Origin: Trema orientale
Lineage: Eukaryota > Streptophyta > Magnoliopsida > Rosales > Cannabaceae
NCBI GenBank assembly: GCA_002914845.1
Contig: JXTC01000219.1
Coordinates: 115,017-179,016 of the forward strand
Reading direction: 5' to 3'
Length of the DNA: 64,000 bases
Shown one piece after another: positions 25,871 to 38,134 of the stretch. Both the position numbers and the translations under genes were made by a program. Below the pieces are notes generated by a model that was not told the origin of the DNA, made no database searches, and worked only from the letters and a program-made list of their open reading frames with translations. The stretch's first letter is position 1. Each line of letters starts with the position of its first letter.

Positions 25871-27803
25871 CTCTCAAATACTAAGCCTCATCCCATTTGT
25901 TGACAGTTCGATTTTTGTAACAATTTTACCTTTCAATATTGAATCAAACTTGTCTCAAGCAAAGGGAGTCAGAGCTCATGTAGTCTACTGTATAAGTCTG
26001 TACAAACTTCCAATTAAAGTCTTTGCTTCTTTTTCAGTCTCTTGCTTCCTTGTCCATATTACATTATAGTTGTTCTTAAGTATTGTCTCAGCATTATACT
26101 AATAATTAGAAATCTTCCACTTATCATCCCAAAAATCTGTCAGGCTGTTCTTTCACTGAGGAATGACAAAAAACTTGTGTAAAACATATTATTGGACTGA
26201 TATTGATCTATATTTGGGTGATGTTCTTCATGGATATACATAGAGGAACCGATTTTTTTTCATGTTTTGGAGAAAAGAGGGTATAAAAGAAAAAAAAAAT
26301 ATTTGCAATGTTAACCAAAACTCAAACGTCCTTAAATATTTGATGGAATTTGTCACATGGACAGCTACTTAGTTTTGACAATAAGGGTAGGCTAAGAAAT
26401 TTTATTGGCAAGGTAAATTACACCTGACCCCCTATATTATGATGTCTTTGGCACATTGCCCCCCATAATTTCTTTCTACTTCGTTTTTGGTTGTGAATGG
26501 TTCATTAGTGCATATTTCATGCATAATTAAAAACTTTTTCCTTTATATTTTTTTTCCATATAAAACACTAATCAAACGAAAAATGTATAAATATTCCAAT
26601 GTATTCATTTGTGAAGTGTATAGATAATATCTATATGAAAATGATTCAAACAACCACAAGTACAATATATGAGGGGTTATGTGTCAAAAACACCATAAAC
26701 TGAAGGAGGTTAGTTGCAACTTTCGCTGTCAAAACCTTTGTTCCTATGTCTACCTTTACTAACAAGTCTACGTGGCCGTTTATTTGGTGAATTCTGTTAA
26801 TCACTTAACAGACGTTGAAGTAATGTTTGAGATTGTAAAAGGTTACAAAAGTCAGGGTGCAATGTGCCAATAAAACAATTATGGGGCCAAAGTGCCAAAG
26901 GATTTACAATGAAAGGGTGTAAATTGTAATTTAATGAATAAAAAAGAAAACTCTTAGGTTTAATACTGAGTGGGCAATATTCCTATCATGGAACCCTTTC
27001 CACCATTAAAATTGCATCGAATTCCAACCTTAAATGGTTGAATTGGCAGTTTACATTGTTTATGGAGGTTAACTTTGTATTTTTCACCAAGTAATTTTAA
27101 TTGACAAAGAAAAAGTTCGAAAGAATATTCAAAATCGAAGACGTGAATTATAATTATTCAAAATACATGGATCTTTATGCAAATAAAAATAAAAATAAAC
27201 CCCTAATTTAATGTCCCATGCAAATAGTGACCGGATGTGAAGAAAAAGAAAAAGAAAAAAAAAAAATCTTAAACAAGAGAACAATAATTATTATTAATAT
27301 ATGAAAAAAAGGGGGGTACTAGTATTGCCGTGTATCTAAAAAAGGAGGGAGATAATAACTGGCTGCCACTAATGTGGGATTGAAACTCAGAGGCAGAGCA
27401 GATGGTTAGGAAGGGATTTGTTTCAGTTGTTTTGGGTTTTGCTCCTTTGTTACCTCCTCAACAAAACCAACAACTAACAAACTCTCTCCTTCTAGAGGGA
27501 AAAGGGTAATGCTTTTTATCCTTTTTCCCTCTACCAGACTGGAAAGAACAAGAGGAGCCATAGGCTAGGCTAGGCCACACCCTCCTTCTTCTTCTTCTTG
27601 TTCTACTTGCCAACACAATATTGCTGCTTTCTTGTTCATTTATCTCTATACATACATATATAAACACAAGAACAAGAAGAAGAAACCCAATATATAATTT
27701 TCCTTCTTTTCATTATATTTTGGGCTTCTTCTAAGGGACACATACAAACAATCTTTCTCCTTTGGTTAAAACAAAACAAAACAAAAAATAAATAACATAA
27801 GGA
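25871..27803. other. Intergenic between the USP gene pair
   Basis: AT-rich spacer with no supported exon. It contains a probable short inverted-repeat transposon at about 26411-26936. The last few hundred bases hold the promoter and leader of the intact USP-kinase gene, including CTT-rich sequence near 27585 that could be leader sequence. Confidence 0.5.
26411..26936. mobile_element. Probable MITE (non-autonomous TIR element)
   Basis: The left end reads GGTAAATTACACCTGACCCC and contains TTTGGCACATTGCCCCCC further in. The right end, reverse-complemented, gives AAATTACAATTTACACCC and TTTGGCACTTTGGCCCC. The two sides are imperfect inverted copies about 0.5 kb apart with no coding capacity. Ends of this type (TAAATTACACC) are common in plant MITE families. 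The target-site duplication was not resolved. Confidence 0.5.
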
Positions 27804-30800
27804 ATGGCAAGAGGTGGTGGTGCAGAAAAGAAGGAAGAGGTGGTGGTCGTGGCCATAGACAAGGACAAAAGCAGCCAATATGCTCTCAAATGGACTGTTG
27901 ATCATCTTATCACCAGGGGCCAAACCATCACTTTGCTTCATATTAAAAACAAAACATCTTCTGTTCCAAACCCATGTAAGATTCTTTCTTTCATGCTTGT
28001 GCAAACTATTGTTGTCTACAAAAATGGGATTCTAATGAGAGCTCTGTCTGTTTCTGACATGACTTTATGGTGCGGCGCAGTCGGAAGCTTTATCTCTGTC
28101 AATGAGGTTTGTGAGGACGTTGCAAGAACCTACAAACAACAAATGGAGAGTCAGGCCAAGGACTTGTTCCTTCCATTCCGTTGCTTTTGCACCAGAAAGG
28201 ATGTCCGTTATGCTTCTTTTAATCATCAATTTTGATTCAAGTTAGCATGATTATGACTCTTTTTTTTGCAAGGAAAATGCTAAACTAGTGCTTTTCTTGT
28301 AACCCTTCTTTGTAACAGATAAAATGCAATGAAGTGATATTGGAGGAAGGAGATATATCAAAGGCAATAATGAACTATGTTGCTGTTAATTCTATTGAGA
28401 CTTTGGTACTTGGTGCAGCATCAAGAAACAGCCTTGTCAAGTAATTACCACGCTTTTCCTTTTCCGAAAATAATGATACATGCTGATGATGATGAACAAT
28501 GGAAACCAAATGCTAATGTCATTAAAATTGTGTTCAAACAGAAGATTCAAACCTACAGATGTTCCGAGCACCGTGTCCAAAGTGGCACCAGAGTTCTGCA
28601 CTGTGTATGTCATTGCCAAAGGAAAAATCTCTTCTGTCCGGTCTGCTTCGGCTTCGACTCCTACAAGAGCTTCCACACGTAATCACACACATAATCATAT
28701 GCAACAACAACATAGAGGTATGTTTCTGCGAATCGAGCATCGTGTTATTCCCATTCCATATGTCTGATTTTTTCGCTGGAGCTCATAAAAGGTTCAATGC
28801 TTGATACTAATACAGCATCTGATAGAGCACATCATGTACCTCATAATCCTTACCCTCCACAAGACGAATTGGAAATGAGGTAAGTTCCACTGCATTAAGA
28901 ATCAAAGACGGCTTTGAGGCATATATTTATGAAAGTTTCAATAAAACTATATGAAATAATGAAACAGGTCACCCTTCACAAGGGGCAAACACTCGATGAA
29001 CAAATCATACGAGCTCTCGCATGATAGTGACATATCCTACGTGAGCAGCGGAAGGCCGAGCATGGATCACCTGTTTCCTTCCCTCTATGATAGTAATGAA
29101 TCGGGAATGAGCCCCCGAATGTCGACCAGCTCTGACTTTGACATGCTCAAGAACTTTGCATCATCCTTGTCATCGGGACACAAATCCATTGACTTGAGCT
29201 CTTCACACTATGATTTCTCACATAACTCCCACGACAGTGGAAAGTCAAGTTCATCACAGAACTCGCATATGGTAAGAGCAACACATTGAGAAAAAGTTTA
29301 TGCCATGTACTAGGCCATGCCTCCAACAACAAACTTTGTGAATGCGAATAAAACTTGTGAGGTAGAATTATAAATGCCATATAAAGATGAAAAGTATTGG
29401 CACTAATTTTCTTTAAAATGATTAGGATGAAGTGGAAGCTGAGATGAAAAGGCTCAGGCTAGAGCTCAAACAAACAATGGACTTGTATAGTACGGCCTGC
29501 AAGGAGGCACTTTCAGCAAATAAGAAGGTATGTATTAATAATTTTCTGAGTAGGCATTGCCTTGTAATGTTAGAGTGAGACTTATTGATATATCAACACA
29601 GGCAATAGAACTCCACCGCTGGAAAATGGAAGAAGAACAGAAATTAGAAGAGGCACGACTGGCCGAGGAAGCTGCATTGGCACTTGCAGAGAAGGAAAAA
29701 GCAAAGTGTAAGGCAGCCATTGAGGCAGCTGAAGCCGCTCAAAGGCTTGCTGAATTAGAAGCACAGAAGAGAATTCATGCTGAAATGAGAGCCCAAAAGG
29801 AAGCCGAGGAGAGGAAGAAGGCATTAGGTGGCTTTGCGCAAGGCGAAATCAGGTATAGGAAATACACGATCGAAGAGATTGAAACAGCAACACAAGATTT
29901 TGCCGAATCCCGCAAGATTGGAGAAGGAGGTTATGGACCAGTGTACAGAGGTGAACTGGATCACACCCCTGTTGCCATAAAGATCCTACGTCCTGACGCT
30001 GCTCAAGGACGATCCCAATTTCAACAAGAGGTAGGCCTGAACATTCATCAGAGTTTCCATTAACAGATTCAAATCCAAGTGTTCCTACAATTCAATAGCA
30101 AATGCATAAACTAAACATGTGATCTAGGACATTGAACATGTTCTTGTATAGTTATGCATTTTTGTATTGTAACAACTATTCTATGTTTGATAATGATACA
30201 GGTTGAAGTACTAAGCTGCATACGGCACCCCAACATGGTTCTCCTTCTTGGAGCTTGTCCAGAGTTTGGCTGCCTAGTGTATGAGTACATGGCTAATGGG
30301 AGCTTAGAGGACCGTCTCTTCCGACGAGGTAATACCCCAGTTCTGTCATGGCAGTTGCGGTTCCGAATTGCTGCAGAGATTGGCACAGGTCTCCTTTTCC
30401 TTCATCAGACCAAACCAGAACCCCTTGTCCACCGTGACCTTAAACCTGCAAACATTTTGCTAGACCGCAACTATGTTAGCAAGATTAGTGATGTAGGCTT
30501 AGCCAGACTTGTTCCTCCCTCAGTAGCTGACTCTGTGACTCAGTACCGCATGACAGCAACAGCAGGGACATTCTGCTATATAGACCCTGAGTATCAGCAA
30601 ACTGGCATGCTTGGTATTAAGTCAGACATCTACTCGCTTGGGGTCCTCTTTCTACAGATGATAACAGCCAAGCCACCAATGGGATTGACTCACCACATGG
30701 AAAGAGCTATTGAGAGAGGCACATTTGAAGAGATGCTTGACCCGGCTGTTACCGACTGGCCACTTGAGGAGGCACTCAACTTTGCCAAACTAGCTCTTCA

Positions 30801-31195
30801 ATGCTCCGAAATGAGGCGAAAAGACAGACCTGATCTTGGAAAGATTGTGTTGCCTGAGCTAAACAGATTGAGAGAACTGGCTGAGGATAACATGTTCGGC
30901 AATGGGGCCAGCTATGATCTAGCTGGACTCGCCTCCAAACAAGGCTCGGTTTCCACTTCATCACAAGTGAGTTGACACCAAATAGTTGTAGCTGTACCTG
31001 TGATAAGATCCTAAATACGTTATTCCAAGAAGCCATTAGAACTTCACTCATTCTTGTATCTTTCTTTTGGTCTTTTGAGATTTCTCTTCCCCTTTTGGCT
31101 TTCAGGTTGTCATAAGTGATCCTCAACTACAACACTCCGAATCTGATAGCTCAAGAAGCCGCTCTAGCACATCGTCTTCTACAGAGAGAATATGA
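27804..31195 (+). CDS. USP-domain receptor-like cytoplasmic kinase (RLCK IX / PUB51-52-like, no U-box seen)
   Basis: Ten exons: 27804-27975, 28081-28202, 28319-28440, 28542-28717, 28792-28879, 28968-29271, 29426-29527, 29602-30030, 30202-30966, 31106-31195; 789 residues. An alternative acceptor would start exon 5 at 28816, also in frame. The order is: universal-stress-protein domain (about 1-155), Ser-rich linker, long Ala/Glu/Lys coiled coil (from EAEMKRLRLELKQTMDLY), then a protein kinase. Kinase landmarks are GEGGYGPVYRG, VAIKIL, HRDLKPANILLD and IDPEYQQTGMLGIKSDIYS. DFG reads DVG, as I recall for this family. No transmembrane segment and no C-terminal U-box are visible; the protein ends in a Ser/Arg tail, SRSRSSTSSSTERI. 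A cytosolic Ser/Thr kinase is likely. It sits directly downstream of a broken duplicate. Confidence 0.9.
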
Positions 31196-31958
31196 GCGCC
31201 GGAACCGAGGGAAGCTGAAATTTAATGTGTTGTATGATTCTTGTAGCCTGAAGGTCATTCCTGTGAGTCTAAATATGTCAATTAACCTGGAGAAAATTAG
31301 TTTAAAATTGGTCAGAGCAGCCATCTTGTGAACCTGGCAAGTGTAATATTTTTTTTTTCTATGTATGATGAATGCAAATATGTTCTTTGTCCTCTCCTTT
31401 TCTCTTAAACTCGGACTATAACGACATACAGCTGCTGGTGAAAAACGTACCAGAGATAGTTCCAAAAAGATAGAGCATCAAAAGGAGAGAAATATGCCTC
31501 AAACAAACTAACCAAACTTGAAAATCTTTTCATGCAACATGCAACTATGGCAATTATGTATAAGTTAAATAAGTCAGGTGAGTCAGTAAATAAGAAATTT
31601 TAATACTAGCAAATTGATCGAAAAGAAAAATAACAGATATGAGCTTGTCTAAGTTATTAGTAATCTAATGCATAATGAAAATTACAGATATCATTGATAG
31701 AAAAGCATCGGATCTTTCTTTTATTCAAGTAGGAGATAAAGCTTAAATAAGAACATTATACAAAGAGTACATCAGCAACTCCTTCCCCACACAGTACAAC
31801 CCACTGGTAATGACATTTCTGCTAGAAAAGATTTAGGCAGTTCCACTTGCAAAAGCCTTTTTCCCGGCCGAGAAGAAGAATCTAAACATAAGACAAGTGG
31901 AGAGCAAAAGCGAAAGCGAGAGAGAAACACAGAAAGACAGAGAAAGAGATCAGAAGCT
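31196..31958. other. Convergent intergenic region and LOX A 3' flank
   Basis: The USP-kinase gene and LOX A converge here. From about 31500 the sequence resembles the 3' flank of LOX B (about 47730-48100) at lower identity than the coding part, so it belongs to the old duplicated unit. No exon was recognised. Confidence 0.6.
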
Positions 31959-34900
31959 TTAGATAGAGACGCTGTTGGGAATTCCTTTGGCAACCATGCC
32001 AACTTCACCATTAGGAATGAGCAAATTGTAAGGAAACTTGACCGGCCCGAGTCGGTTCTTCAAGGTTGGGTCATTGTTCCTGCTTATAATTTTATCCTCT
32101 ATTTCGGACAATTTCTTTCCAAATCTTTCAAAGGCCAGTAAAGGCTTTGCATCTGTAGTCCAGTTAGGACTGTCTCTTTGCCCAAGATAAACTTCATCAG
32201 AAGCGTGCTTTGATAAGATCTCAATAAAGGAAATCTCAACTAGCGTCTGCAGCTCAGCAGTGACAGTTCTCAAGAAAGCCTTCTCTGGGTTCGTTCGAAG
32301 CTCTTCATATTCAGGAGTACCCTCTTCAGGCATGAGCCTGCGGCTTATTGTGGGGCGGTTTGGAAGGTACCCTGCATAAGGGTACTGCCCAAAGTTGACG
32401 GCGGCATGAAGGGCAGAAGTAATCCATATGACTGTTGCACATGTCTCTATCAACTCTTCACGAGTATGCATTTTCGGCCACCATGGCTTGTCTTTCAAGT
32501 CACCATGACCGACCTCTCTGAGTTCCTTCCACCATGATTGGAGTTCTTTGTCTTTCTGAACAATTTCATCACTTTTGTAGTAGTGAGAGCAGTAGTCCTT
32601 GACCCATTCTTTAATTGCAGACCAGATTTCAAGTCCATCAACAGCATATGGATAGTCCTCTATCAGTAGACGAAGACCATGTGGGCAACTTGGATCCTTC
32701 ACCGCCACTCCTCTGAAATATAGAGGCAAAGATATAAAAACATTACAACCACATTGCTTAATTATCCCATTTCAGATAGGTATGCATTGCTGTTTCACAT
32801 TTAACTTCTACTGTTAAACAGCTCAGATGAAAGATTTAGTACCTCTTGATAAGATCAGCTGGAAGCGATTGTTCAGTTAAATCCCAATTCTTATAAACTG
32901 CAGCAGACATTTCCATGGCATATTTTCCAGGAAATACTACAGACTCCAAAACACCCCCGCCATTTACGAGAACCTGCCTAGCAAGTGCGTTGATATTCAT
33001 GGTGTCACGGAAGTGAGGGTGCAAGAGTTTGTGAATTGGGTGTAACACACTTAGCTGCCTGTTCGTTGCTAGCACAAATGGCTCAATTACAGCATGAGTA
33101 TTTAACCTATATGACCAATGAAATTTAAAAAATATTTAGAACCCATTTCAAAAATATAAATTGAAGTTACACGATCAAGTTACTTTCATAGAGAAATACC
33201 AATGACTAACGAGTTGGTGATAGCCATAATCATTGACAGTGACATAAGCTTTAGCCAATTGCCAAATGGTACTTTCAACTCCTTGTTCAGCTGGTGTGTA
33301 CACTCTGCTAACTGCACCCAAGTGATCACCTTGCGGATGTGGTAAGCTTAGTTCAATTGCCAACGGCTTCAAAGTGCCATCATTTGTTAAAAACAGAAGC
33401 GTTCTGGTCGCATAAATCTTTGACGAAGTTGTGTTTACCCTCCTCACATATGGCATAAAAGCATCATGGTGATCCAATACAAACAACCTGTTTTTCTCAA
33501 GTGCCTAATCAAACATATACTTTTAGTCATCATGACACAAATTTTTGAAGAAAACACTAATTAATTGTACAGAAATCTTGCTGCACAAATACTTTAAAAA
33601 GTAGAATTCTTCTGAAAAAAAAAAAAAAAAAAGCTAGGAACTTTACCTCATTCACAGAGAGCCCATCCAAGTTGTTATTTATGTGTTCTTCCGTTATTGT
33701 GCTATTTTGATTACCATAGACGTCAGGGTCTAGCTTGCTTGTTGGTGGGAATTCCTGGAATTAAATAACAAGTGAACATCATCAAAGCTAAAACAAGAAA
33801 CCGCATTCAGCAACTTTGAAGATGTATTTAGGAAAGAAAAGTTACTTGGAGACGACGAATGAGGACGGGATTCACTCCAGCCAACATTTCCCTTGCAAAT
33901 TCTTCATCAGTCATCCATGCAGACTTGTCCTCTGCTCCAAAGCATTGAGACACCATAATTAAATGGAAGAAGACAACAATCAATCTAAAGTTAAAAAAAT
34001 CATTAAAATAGTAATGGTTATGTATGATATGTGCTATACCCTTAATCACATGAGGCTTGGGAAATTTGAGGAATCGACCCCCATCAGATCGAAACAGTTC
34101 CTTCAGTGTTTCTATAGGCATGTTTTGCCTGATAGTGTCAAATACTCCTAGAGGTAGTGGAAAACCTCCTTCATACAAGTTGAGTACATCATCGAAGCTG
34201 TCGAACTCAGCTGGGGTTAGGTCAAATAAAGACTCTAGCGCAGGTTTGATGACTAGAGCTACTGATTTCAGCGTATTAACAAGGAAGTCTGACATCTTCA
34301 AGTGACCAAACCGTTCATCTCGTGGAATGTAAAAGTTCAAATTCAAAAGGTCTATGTCCCTACTCTCGCAATTAGGATCTGTTACAACAATCATATCAGG
34401 TAGCATTAAACTTAAGACTTAAACAAGAATGGAAATCATTTGTATTCATACATCTACTTGTTGAGCAGCAGATTATGATAAATATCTAACCTGTCTTGGT
34501 TGGTGGTCTGCCAGTTCTTCCCCTACGAGGGTAAGGATACTCGCTAGAGCCTCCAAGAACTGGACGAGCAAACTTGTCACCCCAGTCTGGATTGCCCAAA
34601 TCGTTGTAGTAGTCATAGTCATAGACTCTGTCCCCTTCCTTTCGCTGTCCTGTTCCATCACCTCTAAGGTTTACCAGTTCTTGTTCTCTGTACCAGCGTA
34701 GTGGCGCTGGTGTTTCACCAGGAAGATAAGTCTGCAGATGCAATATATACATAACAATAACACACCAAATTCATCAAAAGATAAAAAGGTAAAGGAAGTA
34801 GCATTTCTTTTCTTTGAGTAATTTCGTCGAACACCCTTTTCACAAAAGTAAAACTTTGAAATTTACGTGAGTGATTATAAATATCAGTACCTTGTTCCTG

Positions 34901-36036
34901 AAGAAAACACGATCATAGTTGTACTTGTCTACTGGGTAAACCCAAGAATTGCAAACAAAATGGACCTTTCCTTCATTAGGAACATCTTCAAGAGTGAGAG
35001 ACTTGAGAAAGAACTCAGTGCTATGATTGTTCTTAATGATAAAAGCCTCAGGAACTCCAAGTTCCTCTTGCCACTCAAAGCTAACACCATAAGCAGATTC
35101 TCCAGCAAATAATGGGAAAAGGGTCAGTATGTTTGTCCAATTCTCCAAGTATGCTGCCTTCCCAACCTTCCCTTTCAGTTCATTACCTACAATAAATACA
35201 CACATACGCCACCAATATAATTCAATACGTTAATTAAATTCAAGTTAAACAAAGACCATCTTCTTAAACCACTTACAGTAGAGAAACCATCTATCTACTT
35301 GATCTTTGATACTACTATATTATTACCACGTACCTATTCTCCCTTAATAATGCGAATACTAAATATAATATATAGTTATTGCTTGGTAGTTGGTACCATA
35401 TATAAGGAAATGTAATACTATAGTATTATTAATTAGTTATTGGTTGGTAATATTGCCATCCCAAAGAAGTGTTTTTCCTTTTTGTTGGTCCATGAACTTG
35501 TAAGCTTACAGCTCGTCCCTCAACCACCATTAGTCTAAATAAAAATCTTGGGGACTATTTTACAAGAAATACATGTTAAAGGACCACTCTGCAAAAATCC
35601 AATAAACTTGGGGACCAGCAGTTCCAGAAAAGTCTTTTTCGCCAGTAAATTCTTGGCTTCGCATTTGACTCATTCTTGTAGCTAATTGTAGCTACTAGAA
35701 TGAGTCAGTGAGTAGTAAGCAGAAACAAAAGTTTTGAGGACCATTACGCCAAAGAATATGAAAATGCAAGGACTAACAATGAAATGAAAAAATGAAAGAG
35801 AATTCAATTTTAAAAATAAAAAAAAAAGTCTGTAATTACGTACCAATATCAGTATTAGTAGCACTAATGAGCTGAAGAGAAACACGGTTGCCCAATAACT
35901 CATTCAATGGATCAATAATGCCATTCCTAATGTCGTTGAAGTCTAACAAATTCTTCTTCATCAAAACCACTGTCCCTTTAATCTTCTTGTTACCACCACC
36001 GAAGATGGAGCTGGGAGGATTAATGATGTTAAACAT
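31959..36036 (-). CDS. Linoleate 9S-lipoxygenase-type gene, copy A
   Basis: Nine exons: 35844-36036, 34891-35186, 34491-34731, 34040-34378, 33846-33931, 33647-33754, 33200-33504, 32843-33106, 31959-32712; 861 residues, normal for a cytosolic plant LOX. A PLAT/LH2 domain occupies about residues 1-165 and the catalytic domain the rest. Iron ligands are all visible: H522 and H527 ([14 protein letters not shown]), H713 and N717 ([11 protein letters not shown]) and the terminal Ile861 (GIPNSVSI). The Coffa-Brash residue is Ala565, as in S-lipoxygenases. The pair matching soybean LOX1 T556/F557 is Val-Val; a small residue instead of Phe favours 9-LOX. No transit peptide is seen at [10 protein letters not shown]. 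The enzyme adds O2 to linoleic or linolenic acid, feeding oxylipin synthesis. Most of it is identical to copy B. Confidence 0.94.
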
Positions 36037-36116
36037 TTTTAACTATGGACTTAATTTCTACTTTGTAACAAGAGAAAGAAAGTTGGTTTGTATGAAAAAG
36101 TGGGAGATGATGGTCC

Positions 36117-36124
36117 TATTTATA
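36117..36124 (-). promoter_or_regulatory. TATA box of LOX A
   Basis: TATAAATA on the minus strand, about 80 bp upstream of the LOX A start codon. The same motif lies at matching places upstream of copies B and C. Confidence 0.65.
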
Positions 36125-36199
36125 AGGGAAAGATTGAGCATTTATTAATACATCTACTGCGTGTGTGAAGTGTGAACTACCTCATAAGATACTCTTTTT

Positions 36200-38134
36200 T
36201 TTTTTTTTTATAAAAAAAATAAGATTAATAACCATTGCCATTATGAAAATGTAGATTGTCCGGTACCACACTATCTTATTATTATATATATGTTTATGAT
36301 TATGAAGTATGAACTAAAAGACATCCATAAGAGCATATGCGTGTCCATTTTTCAAATATAAATATCTATACATAATATATGTATATTCTATTTTTTAAAA
36401 GCTTAACCATTGTTATTATTACTATGCAATGATTTGTTTCTTTTTACTGACTATAAGAGCATCCCTAGAAGATTCAAAAAAAAAAAAAACACATCCCTAG
36501 GAGAAACTAAAAGTATTATGCTAATGTTATAATTTAGTATATAGCACAAAACTCATTTTCTAATGCAACGCTATTATTTTGCCAAGTTTAATTTGTGCTA
36601 TATTTTGTCTCATTGCTAATTTTGGCACCAAATATAACATAATGGTAAATATGACTTTCATTTGTTCTTTCATATATATTTATTTACGTTTGAAAAAAAA
36701 AAAAAAAAACCATTCATTTCTGTACCAATTTAGGTAGGCCAAAGAAAAAGGAGGTGTTTGTTAATTTAATAGGAAAAATAAAATATTTATAGCTGTAGTA
36801 ATATAAATTAGAATACTTATTAATAAAACTTACACTTCTAAAATATTAAGATCTACATTTTTCAAAGCATAATAAATTACTTGTGCACTTTTCAATACTC
36901 AATAATCACTAGTTCGGAGAACTATAAAAAAAAAAAAAAAAAGATCACTATTTCTACTTTTTAGTTATTATATAATAAAACATTAAAATGACATTTTAAA
37001 CAGCATTTTGTTAATTTTTTTGGTGCCAAATATAGCAATGGAAATAACTTTTTTATTGGAGATGGTCTTAATTTTGATGTTCATATTTGTTTATATATAT
37101 ATGGTTTCCAATCAATAGGTATTTTTTTTTCGTTTTGATACTTTGTTGAAGCATGTCTAATCTTGTATAATGAAGCATGGAGGCTAACAGGATTACAAGG
37201 CATTGCGCATCAAGCACAAAAGGGGATTGGAAAACGTACGAAAAATAGAATAAAACAAAACAAAAAAAAATTGTACCCATTATTTACTTGTTTTGTGATT
37301 GTTGCACCAATCCTTATAGTTACTATTAATTCTACTATCAAGAGAGTATTATGCTATTAATATTGTGAAGAATATGGATGATACAATTGAATAGGGGTTC
37401 AATGGATGAATAACAATGTGGTTTTGTATATTGAAAATCTATTTTAGTTAAAGTTATAATAGGATTATCACATAATGTTTTCAAAATATGAAAACTCATA
37501 TATAGGACCAATTGTAATATGGTGGTTTATAATATGCAATTAAATACTTATTCTTATGTCATTACTATATTAAAATTTTTATTCTCATTTCGCCACGCCA
37601 AACTATAATAAAGTCTAGGCTACGTCATTCTGTATTGTAGTGAAGACATGTATTACCATGTATACATTATGTACATTATCTTTAAAAATATTGATTTTGC
37701 AAAATTAGGATTTTTTTACAACCACACAGGAAGTTGGAGTCAACTCTGGTAACAAAGCATGATTTAAAAGAACTTATATATATATCATAAAAACTCTAAT
37801 TATACTCTTTATTGGGTTTTGTACTTCATCCATAATTGATAGTACAAACAATGACTTACTGTTTCTTTACTGCTACGGGATTACTTTTAATTGGATTCGT
37901 ATTGATGTATCGAATTGGTTATTGTACTCCAATTATTGATTTATTTATTATTTTTTAGGGAAAATCAGTATGTTCCCATAACCAATCTTGTTGTGAAATT
38001 AATCTATACAATTAAATATTCAATGGAGTAGGAAAAATAGGAAAGTAGGATTTCTTACAGCAACTGCGCGCATGAAAAAAAAAAAAAAAAAGAGTATAAA
38101 TAACCTACAAGCAAAAGTGATAAAAGACTATTCT
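36200..38134. other. AT-rich inserted sequence upstream of LOX A
   Basis: Similarity to the LOX B and C promoters fades at about 36180. The sequence here has no counterpart upstream of B or C that I can see. It includes a probable short DNA element (36457-37055) and otherwise AT-rich DNA without supported exons. Confidence 0.5.
36457..37055. mobile_element. Possible MITE with TAAGAGCATC-type ends
   Basis: The left end reads TAAGAGCATCCCTAG. The right end, GGAGATGGTCTTA, reverse-complements to TAAGACCATCTCC, an imperfect inverted match. The interior repeats words such as TTTTGGCACCAAATATAAC and has no coding capacity. Ends of the form TAAGAGCATCTCC are widespread in plant non-autonomous elements. 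Exact ends and target duplication are uncertain. Confidence 0.45.

Noticed and set aside
28377-28804. Several overlapping open frames in the USP-kinase gene
   Set aside because: They are intron read-throughs and off-frame shadows of exons 3 to 5.
34057-34305. Plus-strand open frame antisense to LOX exon 4, repeated at 50199 and 58175
   Set aside because: It is the shadow of the conserved LOX coding sequence; its conservation follows from the sense strand.
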